From NCBI GenBank assembly GCA_017538365.1, contig JAFYIZ010000041.1:36039-100038 (forward strand): DNA of 64,000 bases, in the 5' to 3' direction. The notes beneath the pieces were generated by a model, which saw nothing but the letters and a program-made list of their open reading frames with translations, did not search any database and was not told the DNA's origin. Every line of letters starts with the position of its first letter. Within the stretch, counting starts at the first letter, position 1. Shown here piece after piece: positions 25,937 to 34,576 of the stretch. A program made the position numbers and the translations under genes. Origin of the DNA: a bacterium. Lineage in GTDB: Bacteria; UBP6; UBA1177.

Positions 25937-26878
25937 CTAAACAGGAACTTTGATATTTTCAAGTACTGACGCGACAATTTTTTCTTTGGAAGTGCCCGAA
26001 ACAAATGCCGAATTGTCGAGGATCAGCCTGTGTGCAAGAGTCGGAACCGCGTTTGAGAGAATATCGTCGGGAATCACAAAATCGCGCCCGTCGAATGCTG
26101 CAGTTGCCTGAGCCGCCTTCATAAGTGAAAGCGCACCTCTAGGACTTGCTCCGAGTTTTACGTTCGGAGCGTTTCTCGTTGAATCAACCAGTTTGATCAT
26201 GAAATATTTGAGTTCGTCGCTCACCTTGATTTCTTCGACTGCATGTATCGCTTCGCACGCCTTTTCAAAAGAGACTGCAGGTTTAAGCTCTTCAAGCGCA
26301 GTCACAAAACCGCGACCGTTCAAAATCTCCATTTCGGCTTCTGCTGAAACGTATCCGAGCGAAAGTTTCATAGAAAAACGGTCCATCTGCGATTCGGGAA
26401 GAGCGTAAGTACCTTTCGATTCGATGTTGTTCTGCGTCGCAATGACGAAAAACGGCTTGTCAAGAACGAACTGGCCGGCATCTGTGCTTACCTGCCCTTC
26501 TCCCATCGCTTCAAGCATAGCGGACTGGGTTCGCGGAGAAGCGCGGTTGATTTCGTCGGCAAGGATCATATTGGCAAAAACAGGGCCTTTTTTAAACTCA
26601 AAAGCGGAAGTTTTCGGATTGAAAATCGAAACTCCTGTGATATCGGAAGGCATCAGATCGGGAGTAAACTGGATGCGGCTGAACTTCATGCCTAGCGACT
26701 TGGCAAGCGCTTTTGCAAGCGTGGTTTTTCCCGTTCCCGGAACATCTTCAAGCAGCAGATGACCACCTGAAAAGAAAGCGCAGACAGTCTTCGTCAGGAC
26801 GTTGTCGTGCCCTTTCACCAATTTGGCGACATTGTTTTTTACATCGTTTAAAATCTGCTGAAGTTCCTTTATTTCCAT
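25937..26878 (-). CDS. MoxR-family AAA+ ATPase
   Basis: The 313-residue ATPase has a Walker A in DVPGTGKTTLAKALAKSLG, MPSDITGVSIF, a Walker B in ILADEINRASPRTQSAMLEAM, sensor 1 IATQNNIES and sensor 2 GASPRGALSLMKAAQA. MoxR ATPases act as chaperones with DUF58 or VWA proteins that are usually encoded downstream. Here the following genes are on the other strand, so it is separated from any such partner; the VWA-like lipoprotein that converges on it is only a loose candidate. The ATG at 26878 has GGAGGAGAAC upstream. Confidence 0.9.
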   Translation of the reverse strand: MEIKELQQILNDVKNNVAKLVKGHDNVLTKTVCAFFSGGHLLLEDVPGTGKTTLAKALAKSLGMKFSRIQFTPDLMPSDITGVSIFNPKTSAFEFKKGPVFANMILADEINRASPRTQSAMLEAMGEGQVSTDAGQFVLDKPFFVIATQNNIESKGTYALPESQMDRFSMKLSLGYVSAEAEMEILNGRGFVTALEELKPAVSFEKACEAIHAVEEIKVSDELKYFMIKLVDSTRNAPNVKLGASPRGALSLMKAAQATAAFDGRDFVIPDDILSNAVPTLAHRLILDNSAFVSGTSKEKIVASVLENIKVPV

Positions 26879-26896
26879 GTTCTCCTCCTGAAAAAC

Positions 26897-26945
26897 CTCA
26901 CCCCTTTTGTTCCCCTCTCCACAGTGGAGAGGGGTTAGAGGTGAG
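26897..26945. repeat. REP-like nested inverted repeat
   Basis: CCTCACC and GGTGAGG enclose a second palindrome, CCCCTCTCC ACAGT GGAGAGGGG, between the divergent moxR and arylsulfotransferase genes. A looser relative with CTCTCC words lies at about 22180-22235. Such elements are common as dispersed hairpins. Confidence 0.6.
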
Positions 26946-27037
26946 GTCAAATCGGCGCTATAATAACCGCACAAAATGGATTTTTCCAAAAAAAAGAGTA
27001 AAATCTTTTGTTTTTTTGTGTGTTTTAAGAGGTTGAT

Positions 27038-28921
27038 ATGAAAAGATTTTTTGTTTTGACAGCAGTTGTGGTTGTTTTTTCAATGCTTGTTTCATGCGGC
27101 GGCGGCAAATCCGATCCTGCGACTGACGGCGACAGCGAAACTCCGGATGAAGACGAAACAACCGATGAAGAGGGCGTTACCGACACAGACCTTACAGGCT
27201 CGGTTTTCTCAATGCCTAAAATAAATCCTTCCGGCAATATTCCGCTGAGTGCGGCAGTTCCTATGAAAACCGCAGGTGTTGCTAAAGTCACGGTTGAAGT
27301 TGCCGATATCGACGGAAAATCGGCTCCTTTCAAACGCGAATACACTGTTGCCGAAGATGCAGCGGAAAATGTTGAGATTCCCGTTTTAGGTCTTTTCCCC
27401 GCTCACAAAAACCAAGTTACAGTTGCAGCTGTTGACGCATCTGGAAAAGCAATCGACGAAAAAACTTTCGAGATAGCAACCAAGGCTCTTCCGAAAGACT
27501 TTCCGGCAATCGAAATGTCCGGCAAGATAGATTCAGGCTGGACGATGGTAAACTGGCTGCGCACTCCCCGTTCGAGAACTGAAATGAACGGTATAGCGCT
27601 TGACGAAGAGGGTCGCGTCCGCTGGTACAGTGACTTGGCATTTCCGGTATGTTTTCCGATAGTTATCAAAGACGACACCTTTTACTGCGGCGGCGGAGAA
27701 GGTGAAACCCACGTCACGAAATACGATTTCATGGGCTACGTTCTTGAAGATATTGACGTTGCTCCGCTCGGCTACAAAAACGTCCATCACGAAGTTTTCA
27801 TAAAGCCTGACGGCAACTATCTCGTCGGTGTCGACAAAGCCGGCAGCGACTACATCGAAGACAGAGTAATAGAAATCAATCCCAGTGATCCGGCTAATCC
27901 GCAGCTTAGAAGCGTGTGGAACCTCAACGACACTTTGCCGGATGTTGCCGACCTTTTCATGGATATGCAGCCGACAAGTACCGAAATTCCGGGACAGACA
28001 AACAATCCGCTTCACCACAATGCCGCTTTTTACGATGAATCGGATGATTCGGTAATCATCGGTTCGCAGACTGCCGGTATTGTAAAACTGACTCATTCGG
28101 GCTATGTTAAATGGTATCTGGCCCCGCATCTTTTCGGTCTTATCGACGATGACAACAAAGACGGGAAAAGCGATTCATTCATGTCAAAATACGATCCGGC
28201 AAAACAGACGACATGGGTCGGCGACTATTCGCAGAAAGACGGAGACAGAGTCGTCGCAGGGGAAAAATATGTCAACGAAAGAACACCGATCAATGGAATT
28301 CCCTACAAAGTTTACTCCGATTTCGAGTTCAAATACTCTGAATTTTTCCTCACTCCGCTTGACAAAAACGGCAACGAAATCGAAGACTTGTCGGTAAAAC
28401 AGGGCTTGATGCCGCACGAAGACTTCTCGTGGCCTTTCCGCGCCCACAATCCGACGATACTTAAAAACGGAAATCTGATGATTTTCGACAACGGACTCAG
28501 CAGAAACTTCGAATTTCCGCCTATTTCGATGTATCACTTCAGCCGCGTAGTCGAATACAAAATCGTTCCCGACAAAGACGGCTACGGCGGAACGATCCAG
28601 CAGATTTGGGAATATGTTCTTGAAAACGACCCGATGTGGTACTCGATGAGCCTTATCGTAAGCGGCGCAAACGAGCTTGAAAACGGCAACCGCCTCATAA
28701 CTTCAGGCTCTCTGGGTTCATCGTTTATTCCGGAACTTTTCAGAAACCAGTACGGCGACGGTCCGGTCGGCGCTTTGATAATCGAAATCGACCCGAAGGA
28801 TAATTCCGAGAAAAACAGAATAAAACTGGACAGATACATTGACGACGACTATCCGATAAACGAATTTTCGGCTTTCCGCGCTTACCGTTTCAACATTTCG
28901 GCATCACTTAAAAACAAATGA
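27038..28921 (+). CDS. Arylsulfate sulfotransferase-like lipoprotein
   Basis: The 627-residue protein has a lipoprotein signal (MKRFFVLTAVVVVFSMLVSC), a short acidic linker and an N-terminal beta-sandwich like that of bacterial ASST. A six-bladed propeller region follows with NWLRTPRSRTEMNGIALDE, HHEVFIKPDGNYLVG, PLHHNAAFYDESDDSVIIGS, and HNPTILKNGNLMIFDNG. These correspond to the histidine-containing repeats of PAPS-independent arylsulfotransferase, which moves sulfate between phenols in the periplasm. No DsbA/DsbB-like partner is adjacent. TATAAT at 26959-26964 is a possible -10. The next gene overlaps by four bases. Confidence 0.85.
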   Translation: MKRFFVLTAVVVVFSMLVSCGGGKSDPATDGDSETPDEDETTDEEGVTDTDLTGSVFSMPKINPSGNIPLSAAVPMKTAGVAKVTVEVADIDGKSAPFKREYTVAEDAAENVEIPVLGLFPAHKNQVTVAAVDASGKAIDEKTFEIATKALPKDFPAIEMSGKIDSGWTMVNWLRTPRSRTEMNGIALDEEGRVRWYSDLAFPVCFPIVIKDDTFYCGGGEGETHVTKYDFMGYVLEDIDVAPLGYKNVHHEVFIKPDGNYLVGVDKAGSDYIEDRVIEINPSDPANPQLRSVWNLNDTLPDVADLFMDMQPTSTEIPGQTNNPLHHNAAFYDESDDSVIIGSQTAGIVKLTHSGYVKWYLAPHLFGLIDDDNKDGKSDSFMSKYDPAKQTTWVGDYSQKDGDRVVAGEKYVNERTPINGIPYKVYSDFEFKYSEFFLTPLDKNGNEIEDLSVKQGLMPHEDFSWPFRAHNPTILKNGNLMIFDNGLSRNFEFPPISMYHFSRVVEYKIVPDKDGYGGTIQQIWEYVLENDPMWYSMSLIVSGANELENGNRLITSGSLGSSFIPELFRNQYGDGPVGALIIEIDPKDNSEKNRIKLDRYIDDDYPINEFSAFRAYRFNISASLKNK

Positions 28922-29532
28922 AAAAATTTTTGAAAACAGCAGCATTTTTTATTGTATTCCTCACTTTTTCCGCGCTTTCCGCAACTGAAGAGGACTCTAT
29001 TTTTGCAACACAGCTCTACAATCAGGCTTATGCCCTTTTAAGCAGTGCAAAACCTCAGTGCAAAGAGCTGACGCAAAAAAACAAAACTCTTGCAAATGCC
29101 GTTTCGGAACTTTACAAAAAGGCGCAGGATAAGCGGAATACGGCTACGAATGTCTTTGCGAACGCCGATTATCTGCTTAAATTTCTGCAGGAGCGGATCG
29201 ATGAAACATGCGGACTTGTTGAAATCGCAAATGAAGAATCTATCCGAATAATAATTGCACAGGAGTTTGACCAGCTTTTGTCACAGCACAAGCAATCGGC
29301 AAATTTTGAAGAGTTCATCGACAAAATTTTCGGTACTGAATACGCAAAATTCCTCTATCTGGTGACTTCGGTTTCATCACTTGAAAAGATGTACACCAAA
29401 TGGGCGGCAAAAATGGTTGCCAATAGAAAAGATGTCAAAAAAATGATCTCGAACATCGCTGCGGCAAACACCGAGCTAAAACAAGAACTCACCGATTTCA
29501 CAAAAACTTTCAAACTTTACTACAAAAAATAA
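28918..29532 (+). CDS. Secreted helical protein of unknown function
   Basis: The 204-residue protein has a cleavable signal (MKKFLKTAAFFIVFLTFSALSA) and is otherwise helical, with heptad-like stretches (KNKTLANAVSELYKKAQDKR and a C-terminal ANTELKQELTDFTKTF). It has two Cys residues and no motif I recognise. Its ATG overlaps the arylsulfotransferase stop (ATGA), so it is translationally coupled to that gene and may function with it in the periplasm. Confidence 0.65.
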   Translation: MKKFLKTAAFFIVFLTFSALSATEEDSIFATQLYNQAYALLSSAKPQCKELTQKNKTLANAVSELYKKAQDKRNTATNVFANADYLLKFLQERIDETCGLVEIANEESIRIIIAQEFDQLLSQHKQSANFEEFIDKIFGTEYAKFLYLVTSVSSLEKMYTKWAAKMVANRKDVKKMISNIAAANTELKQELTDFTKTFKLYYKK

Positions 29533-29551
29533 TTTTAACTGGAGGTTCACC

Positions 29552-29827
29552 ATGAAAAAATTTTTGGCACTTATGCTTTTCGCACTCAGCACATTTCTTT
29601 TGGTTTCATGCGGCGGCGAGGAAGAAGTCAAATGTCAGTACGATCCGCAAATGAGCGATCTGATATGTCCTGATAAAAAGATCACTGTCTGTGCAACGGA
29701 AAGCGAAGACCAAGTGTGGATCAAAATTGACGACAAAAAATACAAATGCGACGGCGGTGTAGAAGATGACGGCTTCTGCGAAAATGTGATTGACAAACTT
29801 TACAACGAATGCCACAACAACGACTGA
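29552..29827 (+). CDS. Small Cys-rich lipoprotein
   Basis: This is a 91-residue lipoprotein with the signal MKKFLALMLFALSTFLLVSC, then GGEEE, and about 65 mature residues containing six Cys residues (KCQYDP, LICPD, TVCAT, YKCDGG, FCENV, ECHNND), probably three disulfides. No family is recognised. TGGAGG precedes the ATG, and it follows the preceding gene by 19 bases on the same strand. Confidence 0.65.
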   Translation: MKKFLALMLFALSTFLLVSCGGEEEVKCQYDPQMSDLICPDKKITVCATESEDQVWIKIDDKKYKCDGGVEDDGFCENVIDKLYNECHNND

Positions 29828-29924
29828 TCTCTTTTTCTTATTTTTACGCCTCTGACAATTTAGACAGAAACAATTGATTTCATTGATTTTTTTCAAATTA
29901 AAAACTTCAAAAAGAACAAAATTA

Positions 29925-29952
29925 TTGACTTTTTCTTCTATATCCATATACT
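29925..29952 (+). promoter_or_regulatory. Promoter of rpsO-pnp
   Basis: TTGACT (29925-29930), 16 bases, then TATACT (29947-29952), followed by a CCCGCG discriminator. It stands 43 bases before the rpsO start. Confidence 0.65.
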
Positions 29953-29994
29953 TCCCGCGTTTTTTTTGACCCTTGTTATTGGAGGATTTAGGGT

Positions 29995-30261
29995 ATGCTT
30001 GATAAAGAAAAAAAATCAGCTGTTATCGCTCAGTTCGCAACAAAAGAAGGCGACACAGGTTCGCCCGAAGTTCAGGTAGCTATTCTCACGGCCAGAATCA
30101 ACGAGCTCACCGAACATTTTAAAACTCATCAGAAGGACAATCACTCAAGACTTGGTCTTCTCAAGATGGTTGGCAGAAGACAGAAACTTCTCAACTACAT
30201 CAAGGGGAACAGTTTTGACAGATATACGGCACTTATTAAAGAACTCGGTTTGCGTAAGTAA
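29995..30261 (+). CDS. rpsO: 30S ribosomal protein S15
   Basis: The 88-residue product is standard S15: [20 protein letters not shown], the [18 protein letters not shown] motif that contacts 16S rRNA helices, and an LIKELGLRK end. GGAGG lies upstream of the ATG. As in many bacteria it precedes pnp, with 66 bases between them. Confidence 0.97.
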   Translation: MLDKEKKSAVIAQFATKEGDTGSPEVQVAILTARINELTEHFKTHQKDNHSRLGLLKMVGRRQKLLNYIKGNSFDRYTALIKELGLRK

Positions 30262-30327
30262 TCAATATTTTCCTTTCGCATATTTCCCGATTTTCAAAAC
30301 AACATCTATTTTTCAACAAGAGGCATT

Positions 30328-32553
30328 ATGAATCCAGTAAAAGAATCTATCGTTTTTAACGGCAAAGATTTATCAATAACTACAGGCCGTTACGCAAAAC
30401 AGGCTGACGGCGCGATCTGGTGCAACTATGGCGGCACGGTAATTCTGGCAACAGTCGTTGCGGCAAAGGGCGATCCTGCGGCAGAAGGCGATTTCTTTCC
30501 GCTTACTGTTGACTACACCGAAAAATTTTACGCTGCAGGAAGATTCCCGGGCGGATTCCTCAAAAGAGAATCCCAGCCGAGCACTCAGGAAAAACTTACC
30601 TCACGTCTTATCGACAGACCGCTCAGACCGATGTTCGCAGACTGGTTCACCAATGAAACCCAGATTCTCGTAAACCTTCTGAGCTTTGATCCCAACTGCG
30701 ATCCGCGTGTAATGTCGATCACGGCTGCTTCGGCTGCTCTTATGATTTCCGACATTCCTTTCAACGGTCCTGTTGCAGGATGCAGAGTTGTCAGAAAAGA
30801 CGGCGAATTTATGATAAATCCGGCTGTCAGAGACGATGACGACTACGATATCGACATCACGGTCGCAGGAAACTACGACTCGATCGTCATGGTCGAAGGC
30901 GAATCGAAAGAAGTAAGCGAAGAAGATATGACCCGCGCAATCGAACTAGGTCACCAGGCAATTCAGCCGCTTCTTGAAATGCAGGACAAGCTTGCAAAAC
31001 AGATAAATCCCGTAAAAAGAGCTGAAGTTGCAAAGGTAAAAGACGAAAATCTTGAAAAATTCGTTCACGAAACCTGCGAAGAAATAGTCAAAGAAGCTCT
31101 TTCAACGACTGAAAAACTCAAAAGATACGCTCTGCTGGACGAAGCTAAGGCTGAACTTGTAGAAAGAGTCACCAAAAAAATCGAAGAAGGCTCCGATTTC
31201 ATGAACGCTGACGATCCGCAGCTTGTCATCACCCGCGCAAAAACTTTCTTCGACGATTACCTTAAATATGCTATGAGACATCAGATAATCACAGAAAACA
31301 GAAGAATCGACGGACGTGATCTCACTTCGATCAGACCGATCACGATCGACCTCGGCGTTCTTCCGATGACTCACGGCTCCGCTGTTTTCACACGCGGCGA
31401 AACCCAGTCGCTCGGCGTTTTAACTCTCGGAATCGGCAAAGACGAACAGAAAGTTGACACCGTTACCGAAGGTTCGAGCAAACGCTTCATGCTTCACTAC
31501 AACTTCCCGCCTTTCTCAGTCGGCGAAGTAGCAAGACTCAAATCTCCGGGAAGACGTGAGCTCGGTCACGGAAACCTTGCTGAAAGAGCACTTTCCGCAA
31601 TAATTCCGCCGAAAGAAGAATTCCCCTACACCGTAAGACTCGTTTCCGAAATCATGGAATCGAACGGTTCATCTTCTCAGGCAACAGTCTGCTCGGGTTC
31701 TCTGGCACTCATGGATGCGGGTGTTCCGGTTAAAAAACACGTCGCAGGAATCGCAATGGGACTTATTCAGGACGGCGAAGATTTCTACATTCTTTCCGAT
31801 ATTCTGGGTGACGAAGACCACCTCGGCGACATGGATTTCAAAGTCGCGGGTTCCAAAGACGGCATCACGGCGATCCAGATGGATATCAAAATCAAAGGCT
31901 TACCGAAAGAAGTTATGGAAAGAGCAATGCTTCAGGCGAAAGTCGGAAGAATGCACATCATCGGCGAAATGGAAAAGGCAATCGCTGCTCCGAGACCTGA
32001 ACTCAGCCCGAACGCTCCGAAACTCTGCCAGATCAAAATCGATGTTGACAAGATTAAAGATCTCATCGGAACCGGCGGCAAAAACATCAAATCAATCGTT
32101 GAAGAGACTGGTGCCGATGTCGAAGTCGAGCAGGACGGAACTGTTACGATCGCAGCAAAGAATCAGGAAGTTCTCAACGCAACTCTCGCTCTCGTAAAAT
32201 CGTTCACCGACGATGTCGAACTCGGCAAAGTTTATGAAGGCGAAATCACAAGAATTGAAGAATACGGCGCATTCGTAGAGCTCTGGAGAGGTACAACAGG
32301 TCTTCTCCACGTCAGCAAAATTTCTGATGAAAGAGTAGAAAACGTCAACGATTACCTGCACTTGGGTCAGAAAGTCAGAGTAATAGTCACCGAAATCGAA
32401 CAGGGCGGCAAATTCAAACTCAGCATGAAACCCGGGGATTTCGATAAAGACTGGACAAAAGAAAGACCTGCAAGACCGCCGAGACCAAGAGACGATTCCA
32501 GAAACGGCGACCGCAGAGGCGGAGATCGCGGTGGCAGAGAAAACCACAAATAA
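30328..32553 (+). CDS. pnp: Polyribonucleotide nucleotidyltransferase (PNPase)
   Basis: The 741-residue enzyme degrades RNA 3' to 5' by phosphorolysis. It has two RNase PH domains separated by a helical domain (for example GRFPGGFLKRE, RLIDRPLRPMF, and second-domain RRELGHGNLAERAL and SNGSSSQATVCSG), then a KH domain (LIGTGGKNIKSIVEETG) and an S1 domain (GEITRIEEYGAFVEL, GLLHVSKISDERV), ending in an Arg/Asp/Gly-rich tail. Length is typical. Its last 23 bases overlap the dut gene. Confidence 0.97.
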   Translation: MNPVKESIVFNGKDLSITTGRYAKQADGAIWCNYGGTVILATVVAAKGDPAAEGDFFPLTVDYTEKFYAAGRFPGGFLKRESQPSTQEKLTSRLIDRPLRPMFADWFTNETQILVNLLSFDPNCDPRVMSITAASAALMISDIPFNGPVAGCRVVRKDGEFMINPAVRDDDDYDIDITVAGNYDSIVMVEGESKEVSEEDMTRAIELGHQAIQPLLEMQDKLAKQINPVKRAEVAKVKDENLEKFVHETCEEIVKEALSTTEKLKRYALLDEAKAELVERVTKKIEEGSDFMNADDPQLVITRAKTFFDDYLKYAMRHQIITENRRIDGRDLTSIRPITIDLGVLPMTHGSAVFTRGETQSLGVLTLGIGKDEQKVDTVTEGSSKRFMLHYNFPPFSVGEVARLKSPGRRELGHGNLAERALSAIIPPKEEFPYTVRLVSEIMESNGSSSQATVCSGSLALMDAGVPVKKHVAGIAMGLIQDGEDFYILSDILGDEDHLGDMDFKVAGSKDGITAIQMDIKIKGLPKEVMERAMLQAKVGRMHIIGEMEKAIAAPRPELSPNAPKLCQIKIDVDKIKDLIGTGGKNIKSIVEETGADVEVEQDGTVTIAAKNQEVLNATLALVKSFTDDVELGKVYEGEITRIEEYGAFVELWRGTTGLLHVSKISDERVENVNDYLHLGQKVRVIVTEIEQGGKFKLSMKPGDFDKDWTKERPARPPRPRDDSRNGDRRGGDRGGRENHK

Positions 32554-32983
32554 AATTTCAATAAAATTCAAACTTGCTGAAGGCGCAGCTCTTCCCGAAT
32601 ACAAAACAGCGGGAGCAGCCGGTGCCGACGTCTGCTCAAACGAAAATTGTTTAATAAATCCGAATAGTTGGAAAATGGTTTCAACCGGACTTTTTCCTGA
32701 AATTCCAGAAAATTTCGAGATTCAGGTTCGAAGCCGCAGCGGACTTGCCGCAAAAAACGGCGTTTTCGTTCTCAATTCACCGGGAACAGTAGACAGCGAC
32801 TACCGCGGCGAAATCAAAGTGATATTGGCCAATATGTCGGATAAGCCTTTTGAAATCAAAAAAGGCGACCGCATCGCCCAGCTTGTCGTAAGTCCTGTTC
32901 AACAGGCGGATTTCGAAACAGTTTCAGAGGTTTCGGAAACTGAAAGATCTGCCGGCGGTTTCGGAAGCACCGGAATAAGATAG
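32531..32983 (+). CDS. dut: Deoxyuridine 5'-triphosphate nucleotidohydrolase
   Basis: The 150-residue trimeric dUTPase has the five family motifs: AGAAGADV, VRSRSGLAAKNG, LNSPGTVDSDYRGEIKV, KGDRIAQLVV and ERSAGGFGSTG. It hydrolyses dUTP to dUMP. The start is a GTG inside the pnp tail (23-base overlap, +1 relative frame) with a GGCGGAGA ribosome site, suggesting translational coupling to pnp. Confidence 0.93.
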   Translation: MAEKTTNKISIKFKLAEGAALPEYKTAGAAGADVCSNENCLINPNSWKMVSTGLFPEIPENFEIQVRSRSGLAAKNGVFVLNSPGTVDSDYRGEIKVILANMSDKPFEIKKGDRIAQLVVSPVQQADFETVSEVSETERSAGGFGSTGIR

Positions 32984-33004
32984 TCCGGAATCAAACAAAA
33001 ATAC

Positions 33005-33032
33005 TTGACACATAAAACCTTTTGCGTATCAT
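33005..33032 (+). promoter_or_regulatory. Promoter of the initiator tRNA gene
   Basis: A perfect TTGACA (33005-33010), 16 bases, then TATCAT (33027-33032), followed by ACTGCGCGG. The tRNA begins at 33051. Confidence 0.7.
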
Positions 33033-33050
33033 ACTGCGCGGCAACGAGGT

Positions 33051-33126
<76 letters not shown>

Positions 33127-33189
33127 TTTTTTTTGCCTTCTTTTGACTTTTTTTCACCAATGTTTCTTGATTTTTGAGCGGAGAACAGA

Positions 33190-34467
33190 ATGAACAAAGA
33201 AGAAGTACTCATTTATCACAAGAACCCGAAACCGGGAAAACTCGAAGTCGTTCCATCCAAAGTCTGTGCAACTCAGGCTGATTTAGCAAAAGCCTACACG
33301 CCGGGAGTCGCCCTTCCCTGCCTTGAAATCAAGGATAACCCCGAAACGGTTTACGACTACACCGGAAAAGGAAATCTCGTTGGAGTCATCAGCGATGGAA
33401 GCGCGGTTTTGGGACTCGGAAACATCGGTGCGCTCGCAGGGAAACCGGTCATGGAAGGAAAAGCGCTTCTTTTCAAGCGTTTTGCAGGAATCGACGCATT
33501 CGACATCGAAATAGACGAACACGATCCCGATAAATTTGTTGAAATCGTGAAGTCGCTCGAGCCCACTTTCGGCGGCATAAACCTTGAAGACATCTCTTCT
33601 CCGCGCTGCTTCGAGATTGAAGAAAAGCTCAAAAAAGCGATGAACATCCCTGTTTTCCACGATGACCAGCACGGAACAGCTGTAATCTGCGCGGCGGGAG
33701 TTCTCAACGGGCTTGAAATCGCAGGCAAAAAACCCGAAAACTGCAAAGTCGTCATAACCGGAGCGGGTGCAGCCGGAGTCGCGATCGCAAAACATCTCAT
33801 AAACTGCGGCGTAAAAAAGGAAAACGTCTTCGCTTACGACAAAGACGGTGTTCTTTTTGAAGGAAGAAAAGACGAACTTTCTGAATATCACCGCTTTTTG
33901 TACAGAAATACTGAAGCGAGATCACTTTCAGAACTTTTTGAAGGAGCAGACATCTACATCGGAGTCAGCATCAAAGGGCTCGTCAAAGCCGAAATGCTCA
34001 AAAAAATGGCACCGAATCCTGTCATTTTCCCGATGGCAAACCCCAATCCGGAAATTACCTACGAAGAAGTGAAAACCGCCCGTCCGGACGCGATAGTCGG
34101 CACAGGGCGCACAGATTTTCCGAATCAGGTGAACAATCTTCTGGGCTTCCCTGCAATTTTCAGAGGAGCACTTGATGTCAGAGCCCGCCAGATAACCGAA
34201 AAAATGAAAATGGCGGCTACACATGCACTGATAAAAGTGACAAAAATGCCGGTTCTGCCTGAAGTTCTCAAAGTTTACGGGCTTGACTCGCTTGAATACG
34301 GCAGAAACTACATCATCCCGAAACCCTTCGATCCGAGAGTTTTAGTCGAAGTCGCCTTCGCGGTAGCGCAAGCTGCTGTGGAAGAAGGTGTCAACCGCAT
34401 CAATCTCAATCTTGAAGAATACCGGAAAAACCTTGAAGCAAGGTTTTTGAGCCGCGCCGAATCTTAA
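33190..34467 (+). CDS. Malic enzyme (NAD(P)-dependent, short form)
   Basis: The 425-residue enzyme oxidatively decarboxylates malate to pyruvate. Landmarks are the catalytic AYTPGVALPC, GISDGSAVLGLGNIGALAGKPVMEGK-type region, GINLEDISSPRCFEIE, the metal site IPVFHDDQHGTA and the dinucleotide loop VVITGAGAAGVAIA. It matches the N-terminal part of MaeB, but the phosphotransacetylase-like C-terminal domain of the long form is absent, as is usual for this short class. The gene follows the tRNA. Downstream lies repeat copy B and then the restriction-modification island. Confidence 0.93.
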   Translation: MNKEEVLIYHKNPKPGKLEVVPSKVCATQADLAKAYTPGVALPCLEIKDNPETVYDYTGKGNLVGVISDGSAVLGLGNIGALAGKPVMEGKALLFKRFAGIDAFDIEIDEHDPDKFVEIVKSLEPTFGGINLEDISSPRCFEIEEKLKKAMNIPVFHDDQHGTAVICAAGVLNGLEIAGKKPENCKVVITGAGAAGVAIAKHLINCGVKKENVFAYDKDGVLFEGRKDELSEYHRFLYRNTEARSLSELFEGADIYIGVSIKGLVKAEMLKKMAPNPVIFPMANPNPEITYEEVKTARPDAIVGTGRTDFPNQVNNLLGFPAIFRGALDVRARQITEKMKMAATHALIKVTKMPVLPEVLKVYGLDSLEYGRNYIIPKPFDPRVLVEVAFAVAQAAVEEGVNRINLNLEEYRKNLEARFLSRAES

Positions 34468-34544
34468 CGGGATCACGAGATTCCGAGATCACGACGGCGC
34501 GAATCGAGATTTCGGAATCCCGGCAAGATTTGCGGCGCGCCGAT
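34468..34544. repeat. Dispersed intergenic repeat, copy B
   Basis: It starts directly after the malic enzyme stop and contains GGGATCACGAGATTCC, GAGATCACGACGG and GGAATCCCGG words shared with the copies near 8.9 and 58.5 kb. It separates convergent genes. Confidence 0.55.
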
Positions 34545-34576
34545 AAAAAAGAATCTTGTTTTTCTCCTTTTTTTTC

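Noticed and set aside
26897-26945. Hairpin before the arylsulfotransferase as a riboswitch
   Set aside because: It is a simple nested palindrome upstream of the probable -10 box and so not in the transcript leader; a REP-like element fits better.
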